Shown here one piece after another: positions 12,086-24,721 of a DNA stretch of 64,000 nucleotides; position 1 is the stretch's first letter; every line of letters starts with the position of its first letter. Both the position numbers and the translations under genes were made by a program. The notes beneath the pieces are model-generated. The model saw nothing but the letters and a program-made list of their open reading frames with translations. It had not been told where the DNA came from and made no database searches. This stretch comes from Datura wrightii (Eukaryota; Streptophyta; Magnoliopsida; Solanales; Solanaceae), in NCBI GenBank assembly GCA_035772735.1, contig JASDFA010000016.1:151044501-151108500 (forward strand). Direction: 5' to 3'.

Positions 12086-12857
12086 TTTCACGACCCGAAC
12101 ATAGGCCTGGATCCAGACACGGGACAAGAAACCCCGAGAGACTCCAAGTCGACCCATGTCATGAACATACATCTAACTCAATCATAATTAAGTTCAAGGT
12201 CATCATAAATATCATAGAGGAAGTACAAACAAAACTTAATATCTAAATACATACATGAATCCAACTAAGAATACACACTATGTGCGAAGAGCCTCAAACT
12301 GACAAGTTGATGGGAAAGACCCTAACTAACTCACTAAAATTTGTAAATTGAAAATACGACATACAACTGGTAAAAAGGGCCCTTGAAAGTGAGGACTCAC
12401 CAACCGAGGATGAAAAGTGCTAACTCTAGAAGTCTGACTAACGGCTGGACTGAGCCTGGATATCAGAGCCTGTATCATGAAATGATACAACATAACGTAT
12501 GCGGTCAGTACGTGGAATGTACCAAGTACGCAAGGTAAGTAGAACCGCGAAGTAAGTAAAATCATTAAACCTGTTAAAAACATTGAATTTACATGACTGA
12601 GGTACCTGCATAACTGAAATCACGAGGAACAATGGGAGACCGTCATATAATTGACATTACCACGATAGAGCTTACATGGTCCCGACAATCACACTCAAGT
12701 GGGTAGAGTCATCCAAAGCCTTGTCAGGGCTAAGGAAGCAACCATTATATGATATCAAGCTCAAGGCCCCTTGGGGGCAGGGGAAACTCCAGGGGAGGTC
12801 CCAAAATATAAAAGAGAACCTACGTTGGCGCGTAGTTCTAAAGCACAGGGTTGATTG
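12086..12857 (-). mobile_element. Element E: 3' LTR, outer part
   Basis: This begins TTTCACGACCCGAAC (the TG terminus has mutated to TT) and matches 42147 onward in the 5' LTR. Near 12545-12580 it lacks a stretch of about 160-170 bases that is present in the 5' LTR at about 42610-42790. It ends at the TSD GATTG (12853-12857) of element D. Confidence 0.85.
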
Positions 12858-15440
12858 TGTCACACCCCGCCTTGGGGGGTATGACAGGCACCTGGTGCCC
12901 TACTAGGACCTGAACTGCTAGACTGCTGAGCCTGGGCACATCTGGTGCTTGGCTGGCTCTAACCCACATTTCTGGAAACAAAGGGCTATATAACGGCTGT
13001 AAACACAGCCCCCGGCCCATTGGCCTATAGCCTCTTGTACCTTTCATGACAGCTAACCAGAACATATTTAATATAGGGAAACCTATGCGGGCCGACAAGG
13101 CCACCATGCTGTCTAGTTATCTGTAACTCGACAATGAAATACTTGAAAGCTACGTGACCAGCAAGGTCACCACTACTATCAAACTATGGCCCCACACGGC
13201 CAACATAAAAGAGATAAAAGTACTAACAGCTATACAACTGCACGGCCTCACACGACCGGCTCAACTGACAATAGGGAAATATATACAGACTGCAACCCTC
13301 TAGGAATAGCAATAGAAATTATCGGGACAGGGCCCCGACCTACCCGTACTGTACAACAAAAGAAAACAAAATACACCTCTGGGATTCAGTCTCCGGAATA
13401 CGGGAGCTGAATACTCAATCGCTGACCGGAATCACGATGGATCGCCTGCTCGTCTATGAGTACCTGCAGGCAAATAATGCAGCGCCCCACCGGGCGTCAG
13501 TACCGCTGGTACTGAGTATGTAAAGCAATAACTGAAAGAAATATCAGAAAACAACAATACAACTGATGAAACTAAAGTAGAAAGGAATAGATTAACTGTC
13601 TGATAATGTAAATCATACCTTCTCTTAATTATATTGGAAGGAGTAGGGAGTCATACCTAGAGACATATCATTCTACTGCTGATCTACTCGTGTCTAATGT
13701 AACATGGCATAACATAACATAATATAGCACACACAAACCTTACCCGGCCCCCATAAGCCGGGAGGTACAACCAGCATAGAATCTATACCCCTACCCCAAT
13801 CATCCCATCTCCTATAATCAATGTAAGCATCCTGCCGGTCCCCTGGGTATGCACTTGGGCTCATTGAGCCCCTGACTATTACTGCATCTGAGTCTGGAGG
13901 ACTCCTGAATCAACACCCGGGCATATCCGCTCAACAGGGGTGTGTAAGGGCCGATCAAGGCACAATATGGGGAAAACTAGCATCCCATCTTCATCCCCTG
14001 TGGGACGGCATGCCACTCCGTAGAGCGACGTATCCTCATCCTCTGGCGGATGAGTCGATACAGCTATTAACCCTGGGGCGATCATGGATTCTAGGTAATC
14101 CAACCCCAAAACAATACAACGGTCTCAACTGGTAATACTATATGCGTATCTCATATACTGAAACTAATAGTAGTAAAGTATTTTTACCTACTATATGCTG
14201 AGCTAGTAATAGTAATATGTACATACTTAACACATGCTGAGACTGACAATAGTATGCATGTATAATATATAATCTTCTGCCATACCGTACTGAGTCTAAT
14301 GCTGGACAAGATATAGTCTTTCTGCTGAAAACCATGCTTTATGCTGAGTTTCTATAGTAACATGATTTGTTATTTCTAATATGTTTTCTAAACTTCATTT
14401 TAACCTATCATTCCACTTTTGAGATGTCTTACAGATATAACATTGCTTTACTGGGTTTCAACTGAATACGATAATATCCTGACATTTTGTACTACATCAT
14501 ATACTGAGCATGCTGTGCAGTTCTAACACTTGTATTAGAATCTATATCGTGCTAACAAGTTCGTGCTAATTATAACCCCATGCTTCTAATATCGTACCAA
14601 CATTCGTAATAAACAATACACATGACTTCTGAACATTCTACTGGCCTTTAAATTGCTTTACTATACCGAGATTTACTAACTTGCCGAGGAAACTAGCTTT
14701 ACACACCTTCGTTTCTGATTTCCCGACTAACTGGCGTAGCTTGGTCGGTATTTCAGCTATTCCTCCCAACTGCATTCATATATATATCAATTAATACTAA
14801 ATATAACTTTATTTTAAATGAACAACGTCACTTCGATGTAATTTATAGCCTAAACTTAGGCTTATCGAAAGACGGTCGAAAACTCGCTATTTTTCAGAGG
14901 TCCAGAAGAGAGAAATATTCACTTCACCGCTAGAAACACATAGACACTAGTTTGGAGCAATTCAACTTACCTTAGCTCGGTAGCTCGATGATTCGTCGGC
15001 CGTATTTCACGAAACTAAATCTGTAGGAATGCTCTATGCTGCTAAATACCTCAGTATCTGGGGTTAATTTAAGTTTGGACAACGTTTAGCAGCGTAATCG
15101 GATGAAAATTATATTACCCCCTTCGTTCTTTTCTCTTCTCTGATGTTTCTTCTCTGTTTCACTTGAAATTTATAAGTTTATATGATTTAAAACCGAAGTG
15201 TGGCTTTATATACTTGGGCCTGGACTAGGCCAACGTGTCACGGAGCCAACGCGGAGGCTTCATCTCCATGACATGCTGCCATCGCAGAGGGGCTCTGCCT
15301 CGGCTCCTTCCGTGATGGTTCGACAGGTTTCTCGTCCGATCTTTTTTCCGGGCCTTTCTCTAGCACATATGGCCTTCAAATATGCTTAACCAACGTGCGA
15401 ATAGGTCATCTAGGTGCCGGGAATCCTACGGGGTATAACA
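12858..15440 (-). mobile_element. Element D: 3' LTR (2,583 bp)
   Basis: The plus-strand limits are TGTCACACCCC and GGGGTATAACA. It is about 96% identical by eye to 20704-23288 in the sampled part and of the same family as 1007-3595. A TATA-like box (TATATAAAG on the minus strand) is at 15204-15212 with CTCCGTGACACGTTG upstream at 15231-15245. No gene is present inside. Confidence 0.93.
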
Positions 15441-15454
15441 TTCTCCCCCCCTTA
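15441..15454 (-). promoter_or_regulatory. Element D: polypurine tract
   Basis: On the minus strand this reads TAAGGGGGGGGAGAA and touches the 3' LTR terminus. It is the plus-strand primer site. The minus-strand region 15455-15705 between it and the pol stop is a short 3' untranslated region with no visible gene. Confidence 0.85.
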
Positions 15455-15705
15455 AGAACATTCGTCCTCGAATGTATACTACTATCTAGAGGACTACTTA
15501 ACTTACTTGTTTAGAAAAAATTTCGCCAGAGTCTCCCCTGTAATATGGACTATACCAAAAACCTGAAATGCAGAAAATTCCAATACAGGTACAGTACACA
15601 ATACTCTAGGATTCACTGGATGGCTAAGTATCAATCTTTCTCACTTATACATATACAACCATAAGATACTACATAAGCAATAATACGGACATACTTGTCG
15701 CCTGA

Positions 15706-17211
15706 CTAGGCCTGGAATAGGTGAGGGTACCTAGCTTTCATATCTTCTTCAGCTTCCCACGTCATTTCCTTATGGTTCCTGTTACGTCATAATACTTTAA
15801 CAGACGCAACATCTTTAGTCCTCAACCTGCGAATCTGTCTGTCTAAAATAGCTACTGGAACCTCTTCATATGCTAACTCTTTTGTGACCTGGACATCCTA
15901 AACGGGAACTACTGTAGAAGGGTCCCCTACGAACTTCCTCAACATAGAGACATGGAATACTGGGTGAACAGATGCTAACTCCGGAGGCAAGTTCAATTCG
16001 TATGCAACTCGGCCTATTCTTCGCCGAATATGATATGGCCCAATGAATCTCGGGCTAAGCCTGCCTTTCTTGCCAAATCTCATCACCCCTTTCATCGGAG
16101 ACACTTTCAGATATACCCAGTCATTTACCGCAAATTCTAGATTTCTGCGCCGCATATCTGCATAAGACTTCTGGCAGCTCTGAGCAGTCAGTAAACGTTC
16201 TCGAATAAGCTTTATATTTTCCTCTGACTGTCGAACAATGTCTGGGCCAACCAATGTTGATTCCCCCACTTCAAACCAGCCCACCGGCGATCTACTTTTT
16301 CGCCCATATAATGCTTCAAAGGGCACCATCTGGATAGCTGAATGATAACTATTATTATAAGCAAATTCAATCAACGAAAGATGCTCATCCCAGCTACCCC
16401 CAAAATATAGCACACACGCTCGTAGCATATCTTCGAGCGTTTGGATAGTCCGCTCAGCTTGCCCATCTGTCTGGGGGTGGAATGCTGTGCTCAAATTGAT
16501 CTGCATTCCCAAACCCCTCTGGAACGACTGCCAGAATCTAGCTGTAAACTGTGCTCCCCTATCTGAAATGATGGATACCGGCACTCCATGCAATCTCACT
16601 ATTTCTCTGATATATAATTCGGCATAATCCTCAGCCGAGAAGGTAGCCTTCACTGGCAGGAAATGAGCTGATTTTGTTAGCCTGCCAACTATTACCCAAA
16701 TGGAATCATTTCTGCGTCTGGTACGGGGTAACCCTGTTACAAAATCCATGTTTATCGTTTCCCATTTCCACATAGGCACCGTTATATCTTGCGTCAAACC
16801 GCCCGGCTTCTGGTGCTCCGCTTTCACCTGCTGACAGTTAGAGCATCTAGATACAAATTCAGCTATCTCAGCTTTCATACCTGGCCACCAGTAGATGTCT
16901 CTGATGTCGTGGTACATTTTTGTCGCTCCTGGATGGAGGGAATAGCGAGCGTAATGTACCTCATGCATGATTCGCCCACGAAGCCCTGAAATATTCGGGA
17001 CACAGAGGCGGCCCTTACAGCGTAGCACATCATCCTCAGTCATTCGAAAATCTGACTCCTTACCTTTCTGAATTCTATCTCTGAGCTGGACTAAATCAAG
17101 GTCCTCGTACTGTCGTTCTTTTACCTCTATAACTAATGATGACACAGCAGAATTCTGAATTATTGCTCTATTATTTTCTATTTCCATTACTCGAACGGCT
17201 AAACCAGCTAA
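15706..17211 (-). pseudogene. Element D: integrase with C-terminal chromodomain
   Basis: From the minus strand: the zinc-binding HHCC region (YSLHPGATKMYHDI, CSNCQQVKAEHQKPGG), then the integrase core with all three catalytic residues (NMDFVTGLP, SIISDRGAQF, QAERTIQTLE), the GPY/F segment (RFGKKGRLSPRFIGPYHI) and a chromodomain-like end (ILDRQIRRLR to ARYPHLFQA). It would insert the DNA copy and steer it to heterochromatin. TAG at 15898-15900 replaces a Gln seen in relatives, TGA at 15787-15789 replaces a Trp, and the TAG at 17212 separates it from RNase H. The open part spans 15898-17187. Confidence 0.93.
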
Positions 17212-18648
17212 CTAATGAATTTCTTTGGCTAACTTCCGCTTCTCAGGTCGCAAATACGCCAAACTCCCCATTGACTTACGGCTCAGGGCATATGCCACTA
17301 CATTAGCTTTTCCTGGGTGGTATAGAATATTCACATCATAATCTTTCAACAGCTCCAACCAGCGGCGTTGCCGTAGATTCAACTCCCTCTGAGTGAAGAT
17401 GTACTGTAGGCTCTTGTGATCTGTGTAAATATCAACATGGACGCCGTACAGGTAATGCCTCCACATCTTCAAGGCATGGATCACTGCGGCTAGTTCCAGG
17501 TCGTGGGTAGGGTAGTTCTTTTCGTGTTTCCTCAGCTGTCTGGAAGCATATGCAATCACTTTACCATGCTGCATCAACACACAACCTAACCCGGCGCCTG
17601 ATGCGTCGCAGTACACCGAATAACCTTTTGTCCCCTCCGGCAACGCTAACACTGGGGCGGAGGTTAATCTGTCTTTCAGTTCTTGGAAGCTTTGCTCGCA
17701 TGCCTCTGTCCACTGAAACTTTGCTGCTTTCTGTGTCAATTTGGTTAGAGGTGCCGCAATGGTCGAGAACCCTTCAACGAACCTCCTGTAATATCCTGCC
17801 AACCCCAGAAAACTACAAACTTCAGTCGGAGTGGTAGGCCTAGGCCATGACTTAACTACTTCTATTTTCTGCTTGTCTACCTGTATACCAGCATCCGACA
17901 CGATATTCCCTAAAAAGGCCACTGAGTTAAGCCAGAATTCACACTTAGACAATTTAGCATACAACTGGCGGTCCCTGAGGATCTGGAGCACTGTCCGTAA
18001 ATGAGTCCGGTGATCTGCTTCAGAGCGAGAATACACCAGAATGTCATCAATGAATACTATCACGAACAAGTCTAGGAAAGGTCTGAAAATATTGTTCATC
18101 AGGTCCATGAAGACTGCCGGGGCATTCGTTAACCCGAAGGACATGACTAGAAATTTAAAATGTCCATATCGGGTTCTGAACGCTGTCTTAGGAATATCTG
18201 TCTCACGTACTCGAACCTGGTGATATCCGGATCGCAAGTCAATCTTAGAAAAGTATCTGGCTCCCTGCAACTGATCAAATAAGTCATCAATCCTGGGAAG
18301 CGGGTACTTGTTCTTTACTGTAACTTTGTTTAATTGCCAATAATCTATGCACATTCGGAGCGAGCCATCTTTCTTCCTCACAAATAAAACTGGCGCACCC
18401 CACGGTGAAGTACTCGGCCTGATAAAACCTTTATCCAATAAATCTTTCAACTGCTCCTTTAATTCTCTAAGTTCTGCAGGAGCCATACGATAGGGAGGAA
18501 TTGATATCGGCTGAGCGCCTGGTAACAAGTCAATAGCAAAATCTATCTCCCTTTCTAGGGGAATACCAGGTAACTCATCAGGAAACACATCAGGGAATTC
18601 ATTCACTACCGGAACAGACTGGAGTGTCGGATATCCTGCTTGGACATC
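17212..18648 (-). pseudogene. Element D: reverse transcriptase and RNase H
   Basis: The frame is open for 464 codons. Reverse transcriptase motifs are intact: KKDGSLRMCIDYWQLNKVT, RYGHFKFLVMSFGLTNAP and the catalytic VIVFIDDILVYS. RNase H shows YCDASGAGLG, ELAAVIHAL and TDHKSLQ, but the last acidic residue is changed (VVAYALSR for VVADALSR), which should cripple RNase H. A TAG stop ends it at 17212-17214, where relatives have Gln, and a TAG at 18649-18651 separates it from the protease. All parts share one frame. Confidence 0.94.
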
Positions 18649-19272
18649 CTAAACTCTGACCAGATGGTAAATACATCCCTTAGATATCAACTTTCTCACC
18701 TGAAGGTAGGAAATAAACCTACCTTTTGGCGTAGCGGTGCTGCCCTTCGACTCTCGCACTGCTTCTCCTGGGAAGTGGAATCGGACCGTCTTGGTCCAAC
18801 ATTCAACGTTGGCAAAGCACGGTACTAGCCAATCCATACCCATTATGGCATCGAAGTCTATCATTTCTAACTCGACCAGATCTACTGTGGTCTGACGGTC
18901 AGCAACCTCTACTGTACACCCTCGGTAAATTTTGCTAGCCACCATAGAGTCACCGATGGGCGTGGATACTAAAAAGGGCTGCTGCAATAATTCTTGTGCA
19001 ATACTAAACTTTCGTGCCACAAATGGAGTAATGTAGGACAAAGTAGACCCTGGATCAATCAATACATAAGCAGGGTGTGAGCAGATAGTTAGCATACCTG
19101 TCACAACATCAGGTGACGCTTCTGAATCTTGCCTCCCTGGTAAGGCATATGTGCGGCTTGGACCCGCACCTGTACTGGAGGCCTCTGATCTGCCCCGACC
19201 CCTGCCTGCTGAAACTAAGGGCCTGCGCCCTATCGAGGATGCTGTGGCTCGTGACCCTGCAGATGCCCTATC
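18649..19272 (-). pseudogene. Element D: aspartic protease
   Basis: The open part is 18649-19104. The active-site region reads AYVLIDPGSTLSYITPF, with the catalytic Asp, and the C-terminal hydrophobic-Gly region reads FDAIMGMDWLVP. It is followed by the spacer SKGCIYHLVRV that links to reverse transcriptase. It would cleave the polyprotein in the particle. The upstream part reads in the same frame from the TAG at 19273, and the TAG at 18649-18651 interrupts the link to reverse transcriptase. Confidence 0.9.
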
Positions 19273-20490
19273 CTATCTATCTCGGTCCTCTCGACCTCTA
19301 GCTGGGCAATCTTTCATCAAATGGCCTTCTTGGCCTCAATGATAACATGCGGTGGAGCCATATCTGCATGCTCTAGGATGGCATCGACTGCATATAGGGC
19401 AGAGCGGTAGAGTATACCTACTCTGCTCCGCCCTCCTTTGTAATGGTGAATCTGCCATCTGCGAGCCTCTACCAGCCTCTAACTGCCCCCTGCTGCTGAA
19501 TCTACCCCCCTGCGGTTGTGGCGGAGACGGGGGCCTGGGCAGCCTATCTAATAATCGTGGCCTGGGTCCTCCCCGAGCCTCCCTCTGTAACTCAACTGGC
19601 CTATCCCAGCGGCGCTATTCCTGATTGGCCCTTCTGATCTCCCGATGCCGCTGTCTGATGCCCTCAATATTCTGGGCGAATGCCTGAACTCGAGCAATGT
19701 CCATGTCCTCTCGTAGTGTAGCCGTAATACAAGTCTCAACATATTCTGGATTCAACCCAATGATAAAGCTGTGTACTCTGGATGCCATGGTATCAACAAA
19801 GGCCGGTGCATATCGAGCCAAAGAATCAAACTGCAAGGAGTATTCCCGAACACTCATGGCCCCCTGCTCCAGATGTAGGAACTGGTCCACCCGGGCCTGT
19901 CGAATCTCCCGTGGCAAATAGTGATCCAGAAAATCTCCTGAGAAGCTGGACCAGGTCGGAGGGGAAACATCTCTCCCTTGGGACCTTTCCCAGCTTTCAT
20001 ACCATAATACGGCGATGTCCCGTAACCGAAATGCTGCCAAGTCAACTGATTCTGTAGGCGTGGCATGCATAACCCTAAAAATTCTCTGCATTTGATCCAG
20101 AAAATCCTGAGGGTCCTCTGTCCGGTCCGTACCTGTGAACTGTGGGGGATTCAGAGCCAAGAACTCTCGGACCCTCGAACTACCGGGCCCTTCTGACGAC
20201 TCCACAACTGTACACGGCATCGGCTGACGCTGAGCAGCCATCATTTGTGCTAACATAACTACCGCACTCCTAACCTCCTAGTCGGAAGGGGTCGGTATAG
20301 GGACTGCTGGAGGTAGTGTCGCCCCTAGTAGCTCCTGATGTGGTGGAGACTGCTGAGAAGGCTGGGACGATGCCTCTATAGTGCCCTCTGACCGGGCTGG
20401 TTCTAAACGAGGGTGAGGCATCCTGCTGGTGCCTTCCCCTGCTGCAATATCTAAGCTCCAGCCTGTGATAGGATGTCGCTGGTCTGACAT
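19273..20490 (-). pseudogene. Element D: gag with zinc knuckle
   Basis: The chosen start at 20490 (MSDQRHPITGWSLD) is the first Met of the gag-pol frame downstream of the primer site. The core includes LALNPPQFTGTDRTEDPQDF, FRLRDIAVLWYESW and FLDHYLPREIRQARVDQF, typical of retrotransposon gag. The zinc knuckle CX2CX4HX4C is visible near 19300-19345 (CYH*GQEGHLMKDC), where a TGA replaces the second Cys codon. Other stops are TAG at 20278, 19615 and 19273. Gag would build the particle and bind RNA. Confidence 0.92.
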
Positions 20491-20687
20491 TATCTATAAC
20501 TAAAGAATATAGTAAGCTTTTAGGGACTCAACCCTATATTGTACCGCTCTATAGCACGACTGAATAAGAATAAAAGACAACCATCCTATCATGCCTTGCA
20601 GCCCCCTACCCATAGTATGTGGTGCACAACACATCCATGGGCAGGACTCTACTTAGCACGGCTTGCAGACTCCCTGGGATACGAGCT

Positions 20688-20699
20688 GCTCTGATACCA
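20688..20699 (-). promoter_or_regulatory. Element D: primer binding site (initiator Met tRNA)
   Basis: The minus strand reads TGGTATCAGAGC, the standard complement to the 3' end of plant initiator methionine tRNA, four bases inside the 5' LTR. The region 20491-20687 between it and gag is the untranslated leader with no visible gene. Confidence 0.95.
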
Positions 20700-20703
20700 A
20701 GTT

Positions 20704-23288
20704 TGTCACACCCCGCCTTGGGGGGTATGACTGGCACCTGGTGCCCTACTAGGACCTGAACTGCTAGACTGCTGAGCTTGGGCACATCTGGTGCCTGGCT
20801 GGCTCTAACCCACATTTCTGGAAATAAAGGGCTATATAACGGCTGTAAACACAGCCCCCGGTCCATTGGCCTATAGCCTCCTGTACCTGTCATGACAGCT
20901 AACCAGAACATATTCAATATAGGGAAACCTATGCGGGCCGACAAGGCCACCATGCTGTTTAGTTATCTGTAACTCGACAATGATATACTGGAAAGCTACG
21001 TGACCGGCAAGGTCACCACTACTGTCAAACTATGGCCCCACACGGCCAACATAAAAGAGATAAAAGTACTAACAGCTATACAACTGCACGGCCTCACACG
21101 ACCGGCTCAACTGACAACAGGGAAATATATATAGACTGCAAGCCTCTAGGAATAGCAATAGAAATGATCGGGACAGGGCCCCGACCTACCCGTACTGTAC
21201 AACAAAAGAAAAAAAAATACACCTCTGGGATTCAGTCTCCGAATGACGGGAGCTGAATACTCAATCGCTGACCGGAATCACGACGGATAGCCTGCTCGTC
21301 TATGAGTACCTACAGGAAAGTAATGTAGCGCCCCACCGGGCGTCAGTACTACTGTTACTGAGTATGTAAAGCAATAACTGAAAGAAATATCTGAAAACAA
21401 CAATACAACTGATGAAACTGAAGTAGAAAGGAATAGATTAACTGTCTGATAATGTAAATCATACCTTCTCTTAATTATACTGGAAGGAGTAGGAGTCATA
21501 CCTGGAGACGTATCGTTCTACTACCGATCTACTCGTGTCTAATGTAACATGGCATAACATAACATAATATAGCACACACAAACCTTACCCGGCCCCCATA
21601 AGCCGGGAGGTACAACCAGCACAGAATCTATACCCCTACCCCGGTCATCCCATCTCCTATAATCGCTGTAAGCATCCTGTCGGTCCCCTGGGTATGCACT
21701 TGGGCTCGCTGAGCCCCTGACTATAACTGCATCTGAGTCCGGAGGACTCCTGAATCAACACCCGGGCGTATCCGCTCGACAGGGGTGTGTAAGGGCCAAT
21801 CAAGGCACAATATGGGGAAAACTGGCATCCCATCTTCGTCCCCTGTGGGACGGCATGCCACTCCGTAGAGCGATGTATCCTCGTCCTCTGGAGGACGAGT
21901 CGATACAGCTATTAACCCTGGGGCGGTCATGGATGCTAGGTAATCCAACCCCAAAACAATACAACGGTCTCAACTGGTAATACTATCTGCGTATCCCTTA
22001 TACTGAAGCTAATAGTAGTAAAGTATTTGTACCTACTATATGCTGAGCTAGTAATAGTAATATGTACATACTTAACACATGCTGAGACTGACAATAGTAT
22101 GCATGTATAATATATAATCTTCTGCCATACCGTACTGAGTCTAATGCTGGACAAGATATAGTCTTTTTGCTGAAAACTATGTTGTATGTTGAGTTTCTAT
22201 AGTAACATGATTTGCTATTTCTAATATGTTTTCTAAACTTCATTTTAACCTATCATTCCACTTCTGAGATGTCTTACAGATATTACATTGCTTTACTGGG
22301 TTTCAACTGAATGCGATAATATCCTGACATTTTGTACTACATCATATACTGAGCATGCTGTGCAGTTCCTAACACTTGTATTAGAATCTATATCATGCTA
22401 ACAAGTTCGTGCTAATTATAACCCCATGCTTCTAATATCGTACCAACATTCGTAATAAACACAACACATGACTTCTGAACATTCTACTGGCCTTTAAATT
22501 GCTTTTCTATACCGAGATTTCTTAACTTGCCGAGGAAACTAGCTTTACACACCTTCGTTTCTGATTTCTCGACTAACTGGCGTAGCTTGGTCGGTATTTC
22601 AGCTATTCCTCCCAACTGCATTCATATATATATATCAATTAATACCAAATATAACTTTATTTTAAATGAACAACGTCACTTCGATGTAATTTATAGCCTA
22701 AACTTAGGCTTATCGAAAGACGGTCGAAAACTCGCTATTTTTCAGAGGTCCAGAAGAGAGAAATATTCACTTCACCGCTAGAAACACATAGACACTAGTT
22801 TGGAGCAATTCTACTTACCTTAGCTCGGTAGCTCGACGATTCGTCGGCCGTATTTCACAAAACTAAATCCGTAGGAATGCTCTCTGCTGCTAAATACCTC
22901 AGTATCTGGGGTTAATTTAAGTTTGGACAACGTTTAGCAGCGTAATCAGATGAAAATTATATTACCCCCTTCGTTCTTTTCTCTTCTCTGATGTTTCCTC
23001 TCTGTTTCACTGGAAATTTATAAGTTTATATGATTTAAAACCGAAGTGGGGCTTTATATACTTGGGCTTGGACAAGGCCAACGTGTCACGGAGCCAACGC
23101 GGAGGCTTCACCTCCGTGACATGCTGCCATCGCGGAGGGGCTCTGCCTCGGCTCCTTCCGCGATGGTTCGACAGGTTTCTCGTCCGATCTTTTTCCCGGG
23201 CCTTTCTCTAGCACGTATGGCCTTCAAATGTGCTTAACCAATGTGCGAATAGGTCATATAGGTGTCGGGAATCCTACGGGGTATAACA
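20704..23288 (-). mobile_element. Element D: 5' LTR (2,585 bp)
   Basis: The termini TGTCACACCCC and GGGGTATAACA pair with those of the 3' LTR. Read on the minus strand, U3 is short (about 230 bp to the TATA box at 23052-23060), and R/U5 is over 2 kb. The GC-rich inverted-repeat block (about 23079-23175) sits directly upstream of the TATA box. Confidence 0.93.
23052..23175 (-). promoter_or_regulatory. Element D: U3 promoter block with TATA box
   Basis: Reading the minus strand, the block contains CCATCGCGGA, its inverse TCCGCGATGG, CATGTCACGGAGGTGAAG, CCTCCGCGTTGG and CTCCGTGACACGTTG (23079-23093), then TATATAAAG (23052-23060). ACGTGTC inside the last motif is an ABRE/G-box-type core. The transcription start should be near 23020; this is inference. 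Copies occur in A, the 3' LTR and the solo LTR, and a close relative occurs in the unrelated element F. Confidence 0.6.
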
Positions 23289-23293
23289 GATTG

Positions 23294-24721
23294 ACCCTTA
23301 GCCTACTTGGTGCTAAACACTGCTCCCAAAAACATACATACGCTCTCCATTGCTTTTCAATAAAGCTGACCATCGTCTAATGACGAAACTGAATAATACA
23401 TACACGCATAACCTAAAATCATAATATGAGGAGCCTTGGCTTAAACCATACCGCAAGCTGAAAATAATGGGAGTTTTGACTCCAAAACCATATGGTAAGC
23501 TAATTCGTGAAATCATAAAACAAAATTGATCATATGGGCTTGCCCAATACTTTAACATGCTTGAAATCAAATTGATTCACTTTTAAAACATAAACATAAT
23601 CATGGGTGTATCAAAATCATATGTTATTTATAAACATCTCATCATACTTGAACTCATAACTCATAGATCTAAACTTTTATGAAGATTCATAGATGGACAT
23701 CATAATTTAGAAAACATAAAAACATTATTTATAATTTGAAACATTATAAAATCTGCATGAAAACATTATTTATAATTTAAAACATTGTAAAATCTGTCCA
23801 TTAGTCATAATTCATCAATTAAAACACGCTTAGATCATACCTATGATTAAAACATAGGAAAACATGCATTGGGTAAAAAACCCCCATGGAATCATCAATT
23901 AGAACACATGAATTGGGAGGGAATTGGGTATGGGTATGAACAATTACACCCATTCATAACCCTACATACCTGAGAGGATCTGATTCTACAACTCCCTTGA
24001 TTGCCCAATGAAGATTTAGGGAAAAACCTTGATGAACAAAGCTTGATCACCTCTTTAGACCTCTAAACATGCTGCATGAGTTTTGAATAGGCTAGAATGA
24101 CTTAACCCATCTTAATACACTCTATTTTGGGCTTAAAACAACATAGTTTAGGCCTTACGAACATAGATATTACGGAAAATCCCTTAATAAACTCGCAGGA
24201 AAAAATAGACTGCCAGTACCAATGAGGGACTAGATGGGTTGTTGGCACTGGCCACGACTCGTGGTCAGCCTTCGTCATGAGCACTGCCAAAATTCCTCTG
24301 AGGGTCACCACGAGAGACTTCATGGGTCAATGCTGGTGACCATGACTCATGGTCACTTGCCATCCATGTCACTGCCAAACATCACCTGGGGTATCACCAC
24401 GGGGGACACCACGACTCGTGGTATGCCCGAAGAATCGTGGTGACGAGCCGTTAGGTGCACTACCCAGATTCCTTCATCCTTTAACAACTTTGGCCACGGC
24501 CAACCTAACGAGCCGTGATGCTGACCACAACTCGTGGTCACATCCGTGGTCACCCAAAACAAAAAATTTTCAACAAGTCCTAGCCTCTCCCCACAGGTCA
24601 CTTAACGACTCGTAGGGTTCCTGACGGGTCACTGGATGACTCGTCCTATGACCTGGTGCAAAATTCATATTTTCTCTGTTTTAACTCATGGGTCTGATCT
24701 TAGGGCTTTCAGGATATTACA
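23294..24721 (-). mobile_element. Element E: 3' LTR, inner part
   Basis: This continues E's 3' LTR on the other side of D and matches 43078-44507. It ends TTACA at 24721, next to a polypurine tract. A motif-rich part (about 24225-24640) repeats CACGACTCGTGGT-like words. No gene is visible; the open frames in this part are shadows of the repeat vocabulary. Confidence 0.88.

Larger units (their letters stand above)
12858..23288 (-). mobile_element. Element D: near-complete gypsy retrotransposon (10,431 bp)
   Basis: Both LTRs are full (2,583 and 2,585 bp), the TSD GATTG is perfect (12853-12857 and 23289-23293), and the primer site and polypurine tract each sit next to an LTR. A single gag-pol frame of about 1,594 codons runs from 20490 to 15706 without any frameshift, broken by eight stops. 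About 13 mismatches in the first 340 aligned LTR bases put divergence near 4%. The empty target is visible in E's other LTR at 43073-43077 (GTTTG). Clade: chromovirus, Tekay/Del-like, by inference. Confidence 0.95.

Noticed and set aside
18649..18651. TAG between protease and reverse transcriptase of D as a programmed readthrough site
   Set aside because: Five further TAG stops occur elsewhere in the frame, and relatives have Gln codons in such places, so mutation is the simpler reading.
20688..20699. tRNA gene suggested by the iMet match
   Set aside because: Only the 12 bases complementary to the tRNA 3' end are present, at the LTR border; this is a primer site, and no cloverleaf surrounds it.
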